A stretch of DNA of 48,703 bases from Anaerolineales bacterium UBA2200 (GCA_002327925.1 DCVA01000053.1:1-48703); one strand, 5' to 3'; counted from the stretch's first letter, positions 26,027-34,414 are shown. Notes: generated from the letters alone by a model not told the origin. Translations and numbers: made by a program.

Positions 26027-26121
26027 GGCATGCGCGCCTAAGATTAAGGGTTCTCCGTTTGAGTCTTTATTGGAGTCTAGCCCGGTTTTCCGGCTCCTGC
26101 CCGATGAGGCGTGCTCGGCCA

Positions 26122-26146
26122 GCAACTTTCCTGGCTATAATGCGTA
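26122..26146 (+). promoter_or_regulatory. ECF-type promoter candidate overlapping a TATAAT box
   Basis: GCAAC (26122-26126), a 16-base spacer and CGTA (26143-26146) match the ECF pattern (G-G/C-AAC, N16-17, CGT). A TATAAT (26136-26141) lies within the spacer but lacks a recognisable -35. The operon may be autoregulated, with a basal sigma-70 start. Confidence 0.45.
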
Positions 26147-26170
26147 TTCAGAGTAGACAGGAGCAAAGTA

Positions 26171-26782
26171 ATGGAGCAAGAAGGGCAGTGGGTCCAGGCC
26201 GCACTGGGCGGAGACCAGCGCGCCTTTGCCCATCTGGTGGATGCTTACAAGGGTCCTGTATACAACGTCTGCTACCGCATGCTCGGGAACCCGGCGGATG
26301 CAGAGGATGCGGCCCAGGAGACCTTTATCCGGATCTACACCCGCCTAGGGTTGTATGACCCGCAGTTGAAGCTATCCTCGTGGGTATTGTCCGTGGCCTC
26401 TCACTACTGCATCGACCGCCTGCGGCGCCAGCACATCAAGTGGCTGTCGCTGGACGACCTTCCTTTCGGGCACCAGGTTGAGGACCGCGAGGACCTGCCA
26501 GAGGACCTTCTGCTACAGGACGAGCGGAGGGCCCAAGTTCAGTCCCTGCTCCAGTCGCTGCCAGCAGAGTATCGCATGGTCATTGCACTGCGCTACTGGC
26601 AGGATCTGTCCTACGAGGAGATCGCTCGAGCTGTCGGAACCACCGAGAGTGCTGTCAAATCCCGGTTGCACCGAGCGCGAGAAATGCTTGCTCAGCAGGC
26701 GATAGACCGTAGAATGCCGATTGCTCAACCTGAGCAGGCCGCCTGCCATCGAAAGAGGGTGATGACCGATGTCGTGTTCTAG
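26171..26782 (+). CDS. ECF-family RNA polymerase sigma factor (RpoE-like)
   Basis: The 203-aa protein has region 2 (about 12-80, with AFAHLVDAYKGPVYNVCYRM and AEDAAQETFIRIY) and region 4 (about 120-175, with LPAEYRMVIALRYWQDLSYEEIA and AVKSRLHRAREML). It is the first gene of a three-gene operon with a zinc anti-sigma factor, whose start lies 14 bases inside its end, and a bactofilin-like membrane protein. AGGAG seven bases before the ATG sets the start. Its likely role is a cell-envelope response, judged from its neighbours. Confidence 0.93.
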   Translation: MEQEGQWVQAALGGDQRAFAHLVDAYKGPVYNVCYRMLGNPADAEDAAQETFIRIYTRLGLYDPQLKLSSWVLSVASHYCIDRLRRQHIKWLSLDDLPFGHQVEDREDLPEDLLLQDERRAQVQSLLQSLPAEYRMVIALRYWQDLSYEEIARAVGTTESAVKSRLHRAREMLAQQAIDRRMPIAQPEQAACHRKRVMTDVVF

Positions 26783-27326
26783 ATGGTCCGAGTGGATGTC
26801 GCTGCGCCTGGATGGCCTGCTTGCGCGGGACCAGGAGGAAGCATTGCTGGCCCATCTTGCGGCCTGCCAGGCCTGTCAGCAGCAGTGGGAGGCCATGTCC
26901 TGGGCATCATCCCTGCTCACATCAGAGCCGGTGGTGAAGCCGCCTGCCGATTTCACGGCAAAGGTCGAACGCCGTCTTCGGCAACGAGAGCTCCTCCGCG
27001 GCCGTCTGATGGGTAGCCTGAAGGTTTGCGTGGGCTCGGTGAGCATCTGGGGCTCGGCAGCGGCCATCGCCCTTGTATTGTTGACCACGCTCTGGACGCC
27101 GTCCCTTCGCGCAGTCACTCTACACGTCGGGTTTCCGCTTCTCGCTAACTCTGTGTCCATGCTGAGTATCGTCACCAGGGCGGGGATTGCCGGTGCCCGT
27201 GCCCTGTGCACCACGTCGACAGCGCTGCTGCTCTTCGGGTACATCTGCCTGGCTCTCGCTCTCGTTGCCAGCTGGACCCGCGTTGTAGCTCTCTGTCGGG
27301 GTAAGTTGAGTACGCGTCCTGAATAG
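26769..27326 (+). CDS. Zinc-finger (zf-HC2) membrane anti-sigma factor
   Basis: Keeps the preceding sigma factor inactive at the membrane. The 185-aa product has the anti-sigma zinc motif HLAACQAC (H-x3-C-x2-C, about 29-36), a helical stretch ending near residue 80, and membrane segments at about 92-112, with further hydrophobic stretches near 120-140 and 150-172. Many zinc anti-sigma proteins are released by oxidation or by site-1/site-2 proteolysis; an M50 protease gene lies at 47521 in this window, but no direct link is shown. Confidence 0.88.
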   Translation: MSCSRWSEWMSLRLDGLLARDQEEALLAHLAACQACQQQWEAMSWASSLLTSEPVVKPPADFTAKVERRLRQRELLRGRLMGSLKVCVGSVSIWGSAAAIALVLLTTLWTPSLRAVTLHVGFPLLANSVSMLSIVTRAGIAGARALCTTSTALLLFGYICLALALVASWTRVVALCRGKLSTRPE

Positions 27327-27336
27327 GAGGTAGGAA

Positions 27337-28326
27337 ATGAAGAAGTGGCTGGTACTGGTATTCTGTGTTCTGCTATTCGTCGGCACAAGTAGCTCAGTGC
27401 TTGCTGACGACGGTCAGGCCGTGGGACCTGGCCAGAGCATCGTCATCCGCTCTGGGGAGGAATTCGACGGCGACCTGGCTGTGATCGGAGGCTCTGTCGA
27501 GCTCCGAGAAGGCGGCCGGGTGAACGGCGATGTTGCTGTCCTTGGAGGCAGGGCGATAATCGATGGAGAGGTAGATGGCAGCCTCGTTGTTCTCGGCGGC
27601 ACGGTTGAGTTAGAGTCCCACGCATTGGTTCGGGATGACTTTTTCACTCTCGGCGCCGCCGTGTCACGCGACTCGCTGGCCACTGTACAGGGTGAGACCG
27701 TCGAGACCTTTCGCGGTCGTGTTCCCCGACTCCCGAAGATCCCGGCTATCGAGACGTGGCGCTCGGGGGAACCGTGGACGGGCGAGGGTTGGAACGCAAC
27801 AAGTCAAACCGGCAGATTCATCAGCTTTGTGCTGAGCACCCTGGCTATGATCGGGCTGGGCATCCTGTTGGTGTTGTTGCTGCCCGGACCCACTGAGACG
27901 GTCGAACAGACGGTCGCGGGTGGGGCTCTGCCCAGTCTTGCCGTGGGTATCCTGACCTTCCTCGTGCTGCTCGTTCTGGTGCCCCTTCTCGTGATCATCT
28001 GTATCGGCATTCCAGTGGCGATACTTCTGCTGCTGGGGGCTGTCGCTGCCGGTATCCTGGGCTGGGCTGCCACGGGCATTTTGATAGGACGCCGTTTGCT
28101 TGCGGCCATGAGCAAGGAACCGCAGCCAGTTCTGGCAGCGATTGCCGGAATCGCGCTAATCGAAGTCTTGGCCGAGGTGCCCTGTCTGGGTTGGATGTTG
28201 GCGCTGATCGTCAGCGCGATCGGTCTGGGCGCTGTGGTACTCACGCGCTTCGGTACCGCAACGTATGTGCCCAGGCAGGCAGAACCTGCACCTCTGCCAC
28301 CTCCATCGGAACCGACGACCGTCTAG
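27337..28326 (+). CDS. Secreted/membrane protein with bactofilin-like repeat domain
   Basis: The 329-aa product has a signal peptide (cleavage near SVLADD), then short hydrophobic-glycine repeats (about 35-110: DGDLAVIGGSVEL, NGDVAVLGGRAII and DGSLVVLGGTVEL) that build a beta-helix like the polymer-forming bactofilin domain. A linker leads to four or so membrane helices (about 163-300) and a Pro-rich tail. Unlike true bactofilins, the repeat region is outside the cell. It follows the anti-sigma gene by 10 bases behind AGGAGGT, and is likely co-regulated and possibly the effector or sensor of the system. Confidence 0.8.
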   Translation: MKKWLVLVFCVLLFVGTSSSVLADDGQAVGPGQSIVIRSGEEFDGDLAVIGGSVELREGGRVNGDVAVLGGRAIIDGEVDGSLVVLGGTVELESHALVRDDFFTLGAAVSRDSLATVQGETVETFRGRVPRLPKIPAIETWRSGEPWTGEGWNATSQTGRFISFVLSTLAMIGLGILLVLLLPGPTETVEQTVAGGALPSLAVGILTFLVLLVLVPLLVIICIGIPVAILLLLGAVAAGILGWAATGILIGRRLLAAMSKEPQPVLAAIAGIALIEVLAEVPCLGWMLALIVSAIGLGAVVLTRFGTATYVPRQAEPAPLPPPSEPTTV

Positions 28327-28344
28327 CAGTCGACCGCCATCACG

Positions 28345-28371
28345 ACGGGCTGGCCATGTTGGCCAGCCCGT
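28345..28371 (+). terminator. intrinsic terminator of the ECF-bactofilin operon
   Basis: An 11-base perfect stem (28345-28355 with 28361-28371) with an ATGTT loop, followed by TT. The T-tract is short. Confidence 0.65.
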
Positions 28372-28385
28372 TTACGTCCCAGAGA

Positions 28386-28413
28386 TTGACTCCGCGCGGG
28401 CAGCGCCTATAAT
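28386..28413 (+). promoter_or_regulatory. sigma-70 promoter for the SCP2-ADH-AOR operon
   Basis: TTGACT (28386-28391) and a perfect TATAAT (28408-28413) with a 16-base spacer. It lies 15 bases after the upstream terminator. Confidence 0.8.
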
Positions 28414-28455
28414 CGAAATCAGTACCATACCAATCTGTTTCCCAAGGAGGGGCCA

Positions 28456-28863
28456 ATGTTCAACTTCGCCTCGGAAGAGTGGGTTCAGGCACTCAAGGAA
28501 GCCATCAACTCCAGTGCAGGGTACGCAGAGGCCGCCAAGACGTGGGAAGGTGATTTCTACTTCATCGTCGAAGCGGGCGGCCCCATCGCGCAGGAAACGG
28601 TGATGTACGTGGATCTCTGGCATGGTGTGTGCCGAGAGGCTTGTCTTTGCCCCGATCGCTCCCTCAAGAATCCCGCCTTCGTGATCACCGCCTCACTTCC
28701 TGTCTGGCGCAAGGTCATCGATAAGAAACTGGACCCCATCCAGGGCATGATGACACGACAGATGAAACTGCAGGGTGACATGGTCAAGATCATGAAGGCA
28801 GTCAAGGCAGCCAAGGAACTGGTGGAGTGCACCACTCGCGTGCCCACCAAGTTCCCCGCGTAG
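28456..28863 (+). CDS. SCP2 sterol-carrier-like protein
   Basis: Small soluble protein with an SCP2-like lipid-binding fold. The 135-aa product shows the expected pattern of beta strands (DFYFIVEAGG, VMYVDLWHG and AFVITASLPVWRKVI), a GMMTRQMKLQGDM helix segment and a basic tail. In bacteria such proteins bind fatty acyl or other hydrophobic compounds, or accompany enzymes acting on them. It is the first gene of an operon with an alcohol dehydrogenase 18 bases downstream, so it may present a hydrophobic alcohol or aldehyde; that is inference. The ATG has AAGGAGG upstream. Confidence 0.82.
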   Translation: MFNFASEEWVQALKEAINSSAGYAEAAKTWEGDFYFIVEAGGPIAQETVMYVDLWHGVCREACLCPDRSLKNPAFVITASLPVWRKVIDKKLDPIQGMMTRQMKLQGDMVKIMKAVKAAKELVECTTRVPTKFPA

Positions 28864-28881
28864 CGGGCCGGGGGAGAATCC

Positions 28882-30042
28882 ATGTGGTACTTTAACAGCC
28901 CCCTGATCGTCTTCGGTGAAGACGCTCTGAACGAGCTTTCGGCCATCCAGGGCCGCCGAGCCTTCGTGGTCACCGACGAGGTCCTTCTCGGGCTCGGGCA
29001 CGTCGACCGGGTGACCTCCAAACTAAAAGAAGCTGGCCTGGAGGTGCAAGTATTCGCTCAGGTCGAGCCAGACCCATCGCTCCAGACAGTCAAGCTTGGA
29101 GCAGAGCAGATGTCCGCATTCGGGCCGGACTGGGTGGTTGGCCTGGGCGGGGGCTCCTGTATGGATGCCGCCAAAGCCATGTGGGTGCTGTATGAGCACC
29201 CGGAGATACTCCCGGAAGAGATCAACCCGATCACCCCGATCACCCTGCGTCAGAAGGCCCGGCTGATCACCATCCCCACAACGAGCGGAACGGGCGCCGA
29301 GGCCACCTGGGCCATCGTGCTCACGGACACAGCGGAACAACGCAAACTAGCCCTCGGTTCACGCGAGAACATGGCCGATATCGCCATCGTTGATCCCATC
29401 TTCGTCGCCGGGCTTCCTCCGCAGATCACCGCAGACACAGGAATGGATGTGCTGACTCATGCGGTGGAAGGCTACACCACAAGCTGGCACAACGACTTTT
29501 GTGACGGCCTGTGCCTCAAGGCGATACAGCTGGTCATGGACTACCTGCCGCGCGCCGTCGCCGATGGCACCGACCAGGAGGCTCGAGAGAGGATGCACAA
29601 TGCTGCGACGATTGCCGGTCTGGGCTTTGGCAACTCGCTGGCGGCCATGGCTCACGCCATGGGGCACTCGCTCGGGGCCGTGTTCCACACGCCACACGGC
29701 AGGGCGGTGGGTCTGGTGCTGCCCTATACGGTCGAGTTCACCGGTCTGACCGCACCAGAGCGATATGCCGACATCGTGCGTTTCCTCGGTCTGCCGGGAC
29801 CCTCTGACCAGGCTGCGCAAATCCTGGCCGAACGTATCCGCAGCCTGGCTCGGACGGTCCAGCAGCCCCTCTCACTGCACGGGGCTGGCATTCCACCGGC
29901 CGAGTGTGAGGTCGCGCTGCCCAGGCTGGTCCAGAATGCGGAGAGCGATGCCACCCTGGTGGCCAGTGCCCGCATCCCAAACAGCGCTGAGCTGGTGCGC
30001 CTATACCACTGTGTCTTTGAGGGCAGGCCGGTCGACTTCTGA
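28882..30042 (+). CDS. Iron-containing alcohol dehydrogenase
   Basis: Interconverts alcohols and aldehydes with NAD(P). The 386-aa protein is standard length for the family. It has the nucleotide-binding GGGSCMDAAK (89-98), TTSGTGAE (133-140) and the four metal ligands Asp189, His193, His258 and His272, spaced as in FucO-type enzymes (AHAMGH and TPHG). It sits between an SCP2-like gene and an aldehyde ferredoxin oxidoreductase, which would take the aldehyde product onward. GGGGGAG precedes the ATG. Confidence 0.93.
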   Translation: MWYFNSPLIVFGEDALNELSAIQGRRAFVVTDEVLLGLGHVDRVTSKLKEAGLEVQVFAQVEPDPSLQTVKLGAEQMSAFGPDWVVGLGGGSCMDAAKAMWVLYEHPEILPEEINPITPITLRQKARLITIPTTSGTGAEATWAIVLTDTAEQRKLALGSRENMADIAIVDPIFVAGLPPQITADTGMDVLTHAVEGYTTSWHNDFCDGLCLKAIQLVMDYLPRAVADGTDQEARERMHNAATIAGLGFGNSLAAMAHAMGHSLGAVFHTPHGRAVGLVLPYTVEFTGLTAPERYADIVRFLGLPGPSDQAAQILAERIRSLARTVQQPLSLHGAGIPPAECEVALPRLVQNAESDATLVASARIPNSAELVRLYHCVFEGRPVDF

Positions 30043-30097
30043 TCCTACGGGGGCCGGTCACGCGCAACGTTGCGGACCGCAATGGAAGGAGCAGGGA

Positions 30098-31930
30098 ATG
30101 AACGGGTTCATGGGCAGACTGTTGCTCGTTGACCTGACCAGCGGGCGCCTCTCCGAAGAGGCCCTTGACTCCGGGCTGATGCACCAGTTTGTCGGCGGTG
30201 CCGGTTTCGCCGCCCGCTACCTCTACGACCGCATCGATGTGCACACGGATCCACTCGGGCCGGAGAACCCTCTGCTATTCATGACCGGACCCCTGGTCGG
30301 CACAGCCGCGCCTCTGTGCGGGCGCTACGAGGTGTGCGCCCGATCACCGCAAACGGGGCTGTGGGGCGAATCGAACTCGGGCGGGCGCTTTGGCCCGTTC
30401 CTGCGCTTTTCCGGATACGACGGCGTGCTCTTCACCGGCAAGGCAGCTCGCCCCACCTATCTGGCCATCCGCGATGGTCACGCCGAGCTGCGGGACGCCG
30501 CGCACCTGTGGGGCAAGGACACATATGAGACCCAGGAGGCCATCCAAGCGGAGCTTCAGGGCACCAAGCTTAGCATTGCCTGCATCGGGGTGGCCGGAGA
30601 AGGACTGGTCAAGTATGCCGCAGTCATCAATGACTGGGGACGCGCCGCTGGCCGCACGGGAATGGGCGCAGTAATGGGCAGCAAGAACCTCAAAGCCATC
30701 GCCGTCGGCGGCCAAGGCCAAGTGCCCCTGGCCAACCCCGATGCCTTCTCTGCCGCAGTTCAGGCCACTATCGAGGCCGTGAAGGAGGACGTCAAAGGCC
30801 AGTTCCTTACCGCAGGGGGCACAGCGTCCACCGTCGACACCACCATGTGGATGGGGGACATTCCCAACAAGCACTACAGTATGGCACTCTGGGAGCCGGT
30901 GGCCAAACTGGGTGGCGGAACGATGGCCGAGACGATTCTCACAGGCCAGAAGGCCTGCTACCGGTGTGTGATCGGTTGTGGCCGTGTCACCCGTATCGGG
31001 GGCAGGCACGCCACCGAAAGCATCGACGGCCCGGAGTATGAGACGGTTGCCGCATACGGCTCGCTGATTCTGAGTGACGACCTCGAGGGAACTGCCTACG
31101 CCAGCCACCTCTGCAATCGCTTTGGTCTCGACACCATTAGCGCTGGCTCAACCATCGCTTTCGCCTACCAGTTGTACAACCGGGGCATCCTCACCAGCAA
31201 GGACACGGGGGGCCTGAAGTTGGACTGGGGCGACATCGAACCTGCCCTAACACTGACAAAGCAGATCGCCCATCGTGAGGGACTGGGAGACCTACTGGCA
31301 GAGGGCTCGCGGGCATTGGGGCGAAGGTACGGCGTCGAGGACCAGGCTATCCAGGTCAACGGCCTGGAATTGCCGATGCACGACCCCCGCGCCTTTGTCG
31401 GTATGGGGCTGGTCTACGCGACATCCCCGCGCGGCGCGTGCCACAACCAGGGCGATATGTTTCTGGTGGACCTGGGTGCCCCTGTGCCGGAACTCGACAT
31501 TCAGCTCGGCAATCGCCTGGAAAGCTCTGAGGAAAAGGCTCTGATGACCTCGCGAGTGATGGACTGGCGCACGCTCTACAACTCGCTGGTGATGTGCGTC
31601 TTCTGCAACCCGTCGGCCGACCTGGTGCTCGACCTGCTCAACGGGGCTACCGGGTGGAACCTCAGTCGCGATGAGCTCCTGCCACTCGGCCAGCGTGCCT
31701 TTCAGATGAAACGCCTGCTCAACGGCAAGCTCGGGCTAACGGCAGCGAACGACCGCCTGCCTAAGCCAGTGCTCCAGCCTCTGGTCGACCCGGCGGTAGA
31801 AACTCAGCCCCCGGACATGAGTATCCTCCTGCCCGCCTACTACCGCATCCGAGACTGGGATGAGTTTACGGGCATGCCGTCGGCCGGTCGGATGACCGAG
31901 CTGGGGCTGCAGGACCTGGTAGCGCACTAG
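30098..31930 (+). CDS. Aldehyde ferredoxin oxidoreductase (tungsten enzyme family)
   Basis: Oxidises aldehydes to acids with electrons passed to ferredoxin, or runs in reverse, using a tungsten bis-pterin and a 4Fe-4S cluster. The 610-aa protein has the N-terminal MGRLLLVDLTSGRLSEE and the cofactor-binding segments WGESNSGGRFGPFLRFSGYD and GRAAGRTGMGAVMGSKNLKAI. The cluster cysteines are Cys287, Cys290 and Cys294 (CYRCVIGC), with the fourth Cys500 or Cys503 near MCVFCNPS. Its length matches archaeal AOR. The ATG at 30098 is preferred, with GGAAGGAG before it; the frame upstream is a shadow of the dehydrogenase gene. Molybdenum use cannot be excluded. Confidence 0.93.
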   Translation: MNGFMGRLLLVDLTSGRLSEEALDSGLMHQFVGGAGFAARYLYDRIDVHTDPLGPENPLLFMTGPLVGTAAPLCGRYEVCARSPQTGLWGESNSGGRFGPFLRFSGYDGVLFTGKAARPTYLAIRDGHAELRDAAHLWGKDTYETQEAIQAELQGTKLSIACIGVAGEGLVKYAAVINDWGRAAGRTGMGAVMGSKNLKAIAVGGQGQVPLANPDAFSAAVQATIEAVKEDVKGQFLTAGGTASTVDTTMWMGDIPNKHYSMALWEPVAKLGGGTMAETILTGQKACYRCVIGCGRVTRIGGRHATESIDGPEYETVAAYGSLILSDDLEGTAYASHLCNRFGLDTISAGSTIAFAYQLYNRGILTSKDTGGLKLDWGDIEPALTLTKQIAHREGLGDLLAEGSRALGRRYGVEDQAIQVNGLELPMHDPRAFVGMGLVYATSPRGACHNQGDMFLVDLGAPVPELDIQLGNRLESSEEKALMTSRVMDWRTLYNSLVMCVFCNPSADLVLDLLNGATGWNLSRDELLPLGQRAFQMKRLLNGKLGLTAANDRLPKPVLQPLVDPAVETQPPDMSILLPAYYRIRDWDEFTGMPSAGRMTELGLQDLVAH

Positions 31931-31951
31931 AACACAAAACCAGGGCGAGCG

Positions 31952-33328
31952 TCAATAAGCGCAGGACACCTGACGCCGAACGAATTCCCCCTGCCCCACC
32001 TTACCAACGAACTGCCCGTTCTCTACGATCACCTGCCCGCGCAAAAGCACAGTCTGCGGGTAGCCGTGCACTCGATACCCTTCATACGGGCAGTAATCCA
32101 CTCTCTGGTGCAGATTCGCCTGCGAAAGGGTCACCTCTCGATTCGGATCGTAGATCACCAGGTCGGCGTCCGAGCCGACGGCGATGGTTCCCTTGCGTGG
32201 GTACAGCCCAAAGATCCGCGCAGGCCCAGTCGAGCATACCTCCACGAACTGCTGCAGCGAAAGTCGACCCTTACCCACGCCTTCATGAAAGAGCAGGGGC
32301 ACTCGAGTCTCAATGCCGGGAGCGCCGTTCGGGATCTTGTCGAAGGCCTGCATTCCAAGCGTCTTCTGGGTGGCATAGTCCCACGGGCAGTGGTCTGTGG
32401 AGACGGCCTGCAGCTCTCCTTCCTTCAAAGCGGTCCACAAAACCTGCCAGTTAGATTTGTCGCGCAGGGGCGGCGATAGCACATACTTGGCGCCCTCAAA
32501 GCCAGGGCGGTCATAGTCGTCGACCGACAGGAAGAGATACTGCGGGCAGGTTTCAGCATAGACCCCTTGACCACGCCCGCGGGCCGCCCGGATGCGCTCC
32601 AGTGTCTCTGCGCAGGTCAGGTGGGCAATATACAGCGGTGCGTTCACCAACCCGGCCAGCACGGCCACCCGGTTGGCGGCTTCCGCCTCAACCAGAGGCG
32701 GACGGCTGAGGGGATGATACTTTGGCGCTGTTTTGCCCTCGGAAAGCAGACGGCCTGTCAGGTAGGCAATGGCATGGTCATTCTCTGTGTGTACCATGGG
32801 CAGCACCCTGGCATCACGGGCCGCCGCCAGCAGCTCGAGGAACTCCCGGTCGGCCAGACGCACGCCGTCGTAGGTAGTGTACAGTTTGGCGCTGCGGTAG
32901 CCGGCTTCGCTCAGGCGATAGAGGTTCCGCAAAGTCCCCACGGAGGCATCGGCCAGCGTGAGGTGCAGGGCATAGTCCACCGCCACGTGGCCATCGGCCT
33001 GGGTGTGGCGCTTCTCCACCCACTCGGCCAGGTCGTCTCCGCGGCAGTTCTCAGTAAAGTCGATCAACGTAGTGGTCCCGCCGCAAGCTGCAGCGATGGT
33101 CCCGCTCTCAAAATCATCCCCCGTCATGATCTGGCCAACCTTCATCTGCAGATGCACGTGGCCATCGACAAAACCGGGGAACACAAAGCAGCCCTGCGCA
33201 TCGACCCTGCGGCCAGCCTCCAAGCCATGGCCCAGCGCGGCTACCCTGCCCGACTGGATGCCAACATCGACCTGCCGAGACCCTTCCGCGGTTACCACTG
33301 TGCCATTCTCGACAACGCAATCGATCAT
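31952..33328 (-). CDS. Dihydropyrimidinase / D-hydantoinase family cyclic amidohydrolase
   Basis: Opens cyclic amides such as dihydropyrimidines, hydantoins or allantoin at a two-metal centre. The 458-aa protein has all ligands: His57 and His59 (GHVHLQM), the Lys148 that is carboxylated in this family (SAKLYTTYDG), His180, His236 and Asp312 (STDHCPWD). The C-terminal YCPYEGYRVHG is typical of hydantoinases. The ATG at 33328 has GGGAGG six bases upstream; TTG at 33331 is an alternative. It converges on the AOR gene with only 21 bases between. No pyrimidine-catabolism partner genes are nearby, so the substrate is open. Confidence 0.9.
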   Translation of the reverse strand: MIDCVVENGTVVTAEGSRQVDVGIQSGRVAALGHGLEAGRRVDAQGCFVFPGFVDGHVHLQMKVGQIMTGDDFESGTIAAACGGTTTLIDFTENCRGDDLAEWVEKRHTQADGHVAVDYALHLTLADASVGTLRNLYRLSEAGYRSAKLYTTYDGVRLADREFLELLAAARDARVLPMVHTENDHAIAYLTGRLLSEGKTAPKYHPLSRPPLVEAEAANRVAVLAGLVNAPLYIAHLTCAETLERIRAARGRGQGVYAETCPQYLFLSVDDYDRPGFEGAKYVLSPPLRDKSNWQVLWTALKEGELQAVSTDHCPWDYATQKTLGMQAFDKIPNGAPGIETRVPLLFHEGVGKGRLSLQQFVEVCSTGPARIFGLYPRKGTIAVGSDADLVIYDPNREVTLSQANLHQRVDYCPYEGYRVHGYPQTVLLRGQVIVENGQFVGKVGQGEFVRRQVSCAY

Positions 33329-33358
33329 CAATCGCCTCCCTCGTCAACACAAAAAGCG

Positions 33359-33390
33359 AGGGTACCGAGGTCGGCACTCCTCGATACCCT
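33359..33390 (-). terminator. intrinsic terminator after the aromatic-tail LysM gene
   Basis: A 12-base stem with one G-T pair (33359-33370 with 33379-33390) and an eight-base loop. On the minus strand it is followed by CGCTTTTTG. It separates the LysM gene from the amidohydrolase gene. Confidence 0.8.
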
Positions 33391-33421
33391 GGAGTTCTGG
33401 GCAGCGTGCACCCATACGCCC

Positions 33422-33850
33422 CTAGTGATGCTGATACCATCCCCAGTAGTAGTTCGGGCAGCCGTAGTGCTGGCAATACCAGTAATGGAAATACTGGTAC
33501 TGCGAGTACACGGGCTGTTGAGGTTGGTATGCTGGTTGAGGTGGCGACGGTTGCTGAGCCGGCAGGTGCGGCCGCGGCGGCCACTGGGGTTGAGGTCCCG
33601 GCGCGTTCCAGCCCGTCGATGAGGGGATGTACAGAACCTGCCCGACCCGGATATAGTTCGGATTGGACAGGCTGTTCGCCGAAGCGATAGTGTACGGATT
33701 CACCCCATACCGGCGGCCGATCGCATACAGGGTCTCTCCAGCACAAACTACGTGGTAGCCATCAGCCAGAGCCGTCGTGACCCCTGCAACCAACATTAGC
33801 ACTAGCACGAACACAGAAAGCAGCAAGCCCCTTCGTACCAGCTTTGCCAT
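33422..33850 (-). CDS. Secreted LysM protein with aromatic/His-rich tail
   Basis: The 142-aa product has a signal peptide (about 1-29), one LysM domain (about 31-76, HVVCAGETLYAIGRRYG to GQVLYIP), a Pro/Gln-rich linker (about 80-112) and a C-terminal stretch of about 28 residues dominated by Tyr, Trp, His and Cys. The tail could bind metal or form an adhesive or cross-linkable surface; nothing in the sequence proves either. It starts 79 bases after the neighbouring LysM gene, with GGAGGAG upstream. Confidence 0.8.
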   Translation of the reverse strand: MAKLVRRGLLLSVFVLVLMLVAGVTTALADGYHVVCAGETLYAIGRRYGVNPYTIASANSLSNPNYIRVGQVLYIPSSTGWNAPGPQPQWPPRPHLPAQQPSPPQPAYQPQQPVYSQYQYFHYWYCQHYGCPNYYWGWYQHH

Positions 33851-33929
33851 TCATCTCCTCCTCCGCGGTCCCGCGGTGCGACTGCCGCTGAACCGAGCTC
33901 AGGGCAGTCCACCCTCCACATTTGCCTCT

Positions 33930-34346
33930 CTATGGGATGTACAGTCTCTGCCCCACATAGATGAGATTCGGATTGCGGATACCATTGGCCTGAGCGAGAC
34001 TCCACACCGTGGTGCCGAACGACCAGGCAATACCGGCAAGGGTATCGCCCGGCCGCACGATGTAGATCCTCGGCTGAGGCACCGGCGCGGGTGCGGGCAC
34101 CGGAATCAGCAACACCTGGCCCGTCCGTATCAGGTTGACATTCTGAATGCCGTTGACTTGCGCTATCGCCCACAACGAAACGCCGTAGCGTAGCCCGATG
34201 CGATAGAGGTTCTCACCCCGTTGGACCACGTGGTAGACGGAGCCAACCGGTGAGGGAGGTGCGGCAAGGGAGGCCGGGACAGCCAGGCCAAGCAGCAGAC
34301 CGGCAAAAAGCACGACCAACACGCCTCGAGAAAGCTTCCTTCTCAT
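33930..34346 (-). CDS. Secreted protein with two LysM domains
   Basis: The 138-aa product has a signal peptide (about 1-28, ending ASLAAP) and two LysM domains (about 36-82 and 92-138) joined by a Pro/Ala/Val linker. It should bind peptidoglycan and has no catalytic domain. The ATG at 34346 is set by AAAGGAGG upstream. It is probably transcribed with the LysM gene that follows. I saw no convincing promoter, although an inverted repeat lies about 55 bases upstream. Confidence 0.85.
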   Translation of the reverse strand: MRRKLSRGVLVVLFAGLLLGLAVPASLAAPPSPVGSVYHVVQRGENLYRIGLRYGVSLWAIAQVNGIQNVNLIRTGQVLLIPVPAPAPVPQPRIYIVRPGDTLAGIAWSFGTTVWSLAQANGIRNPNLIYVGQRLYIP

Positions 34347-34398
34347 CACACAGAACCTCCTTTCCCACTCTATAGACGTAATTACCCCCCAAATGGAA

Positions 34399-34414
34399 TC
34401 GCCCAATCGGGCGA
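34399..34414. repeat. short perfect inverted repeat upstream of the LysM gene
   Basis: TCGCCC and GGGCGA arms flank a four-base centre. The position, 53 bases before the start codon, would suit an operator or a 5' hairpin. There is no other support. Confidence 0.3.

Noticed and set aside
29765..30097. A 111-codon N-terminal extension of the aldehyde oxidoreductase
   Set aside because: It overlaps the end of the alcohol dehydrogenase in another frame; a good ribosome-binding site marks the ATG at 30098.
32567..33622. A 351-codon frame antisense to the amidohydrolase
   Set aside because: It runs through the hydantoinase metal-site codons and a terminator, so it is not a gene.
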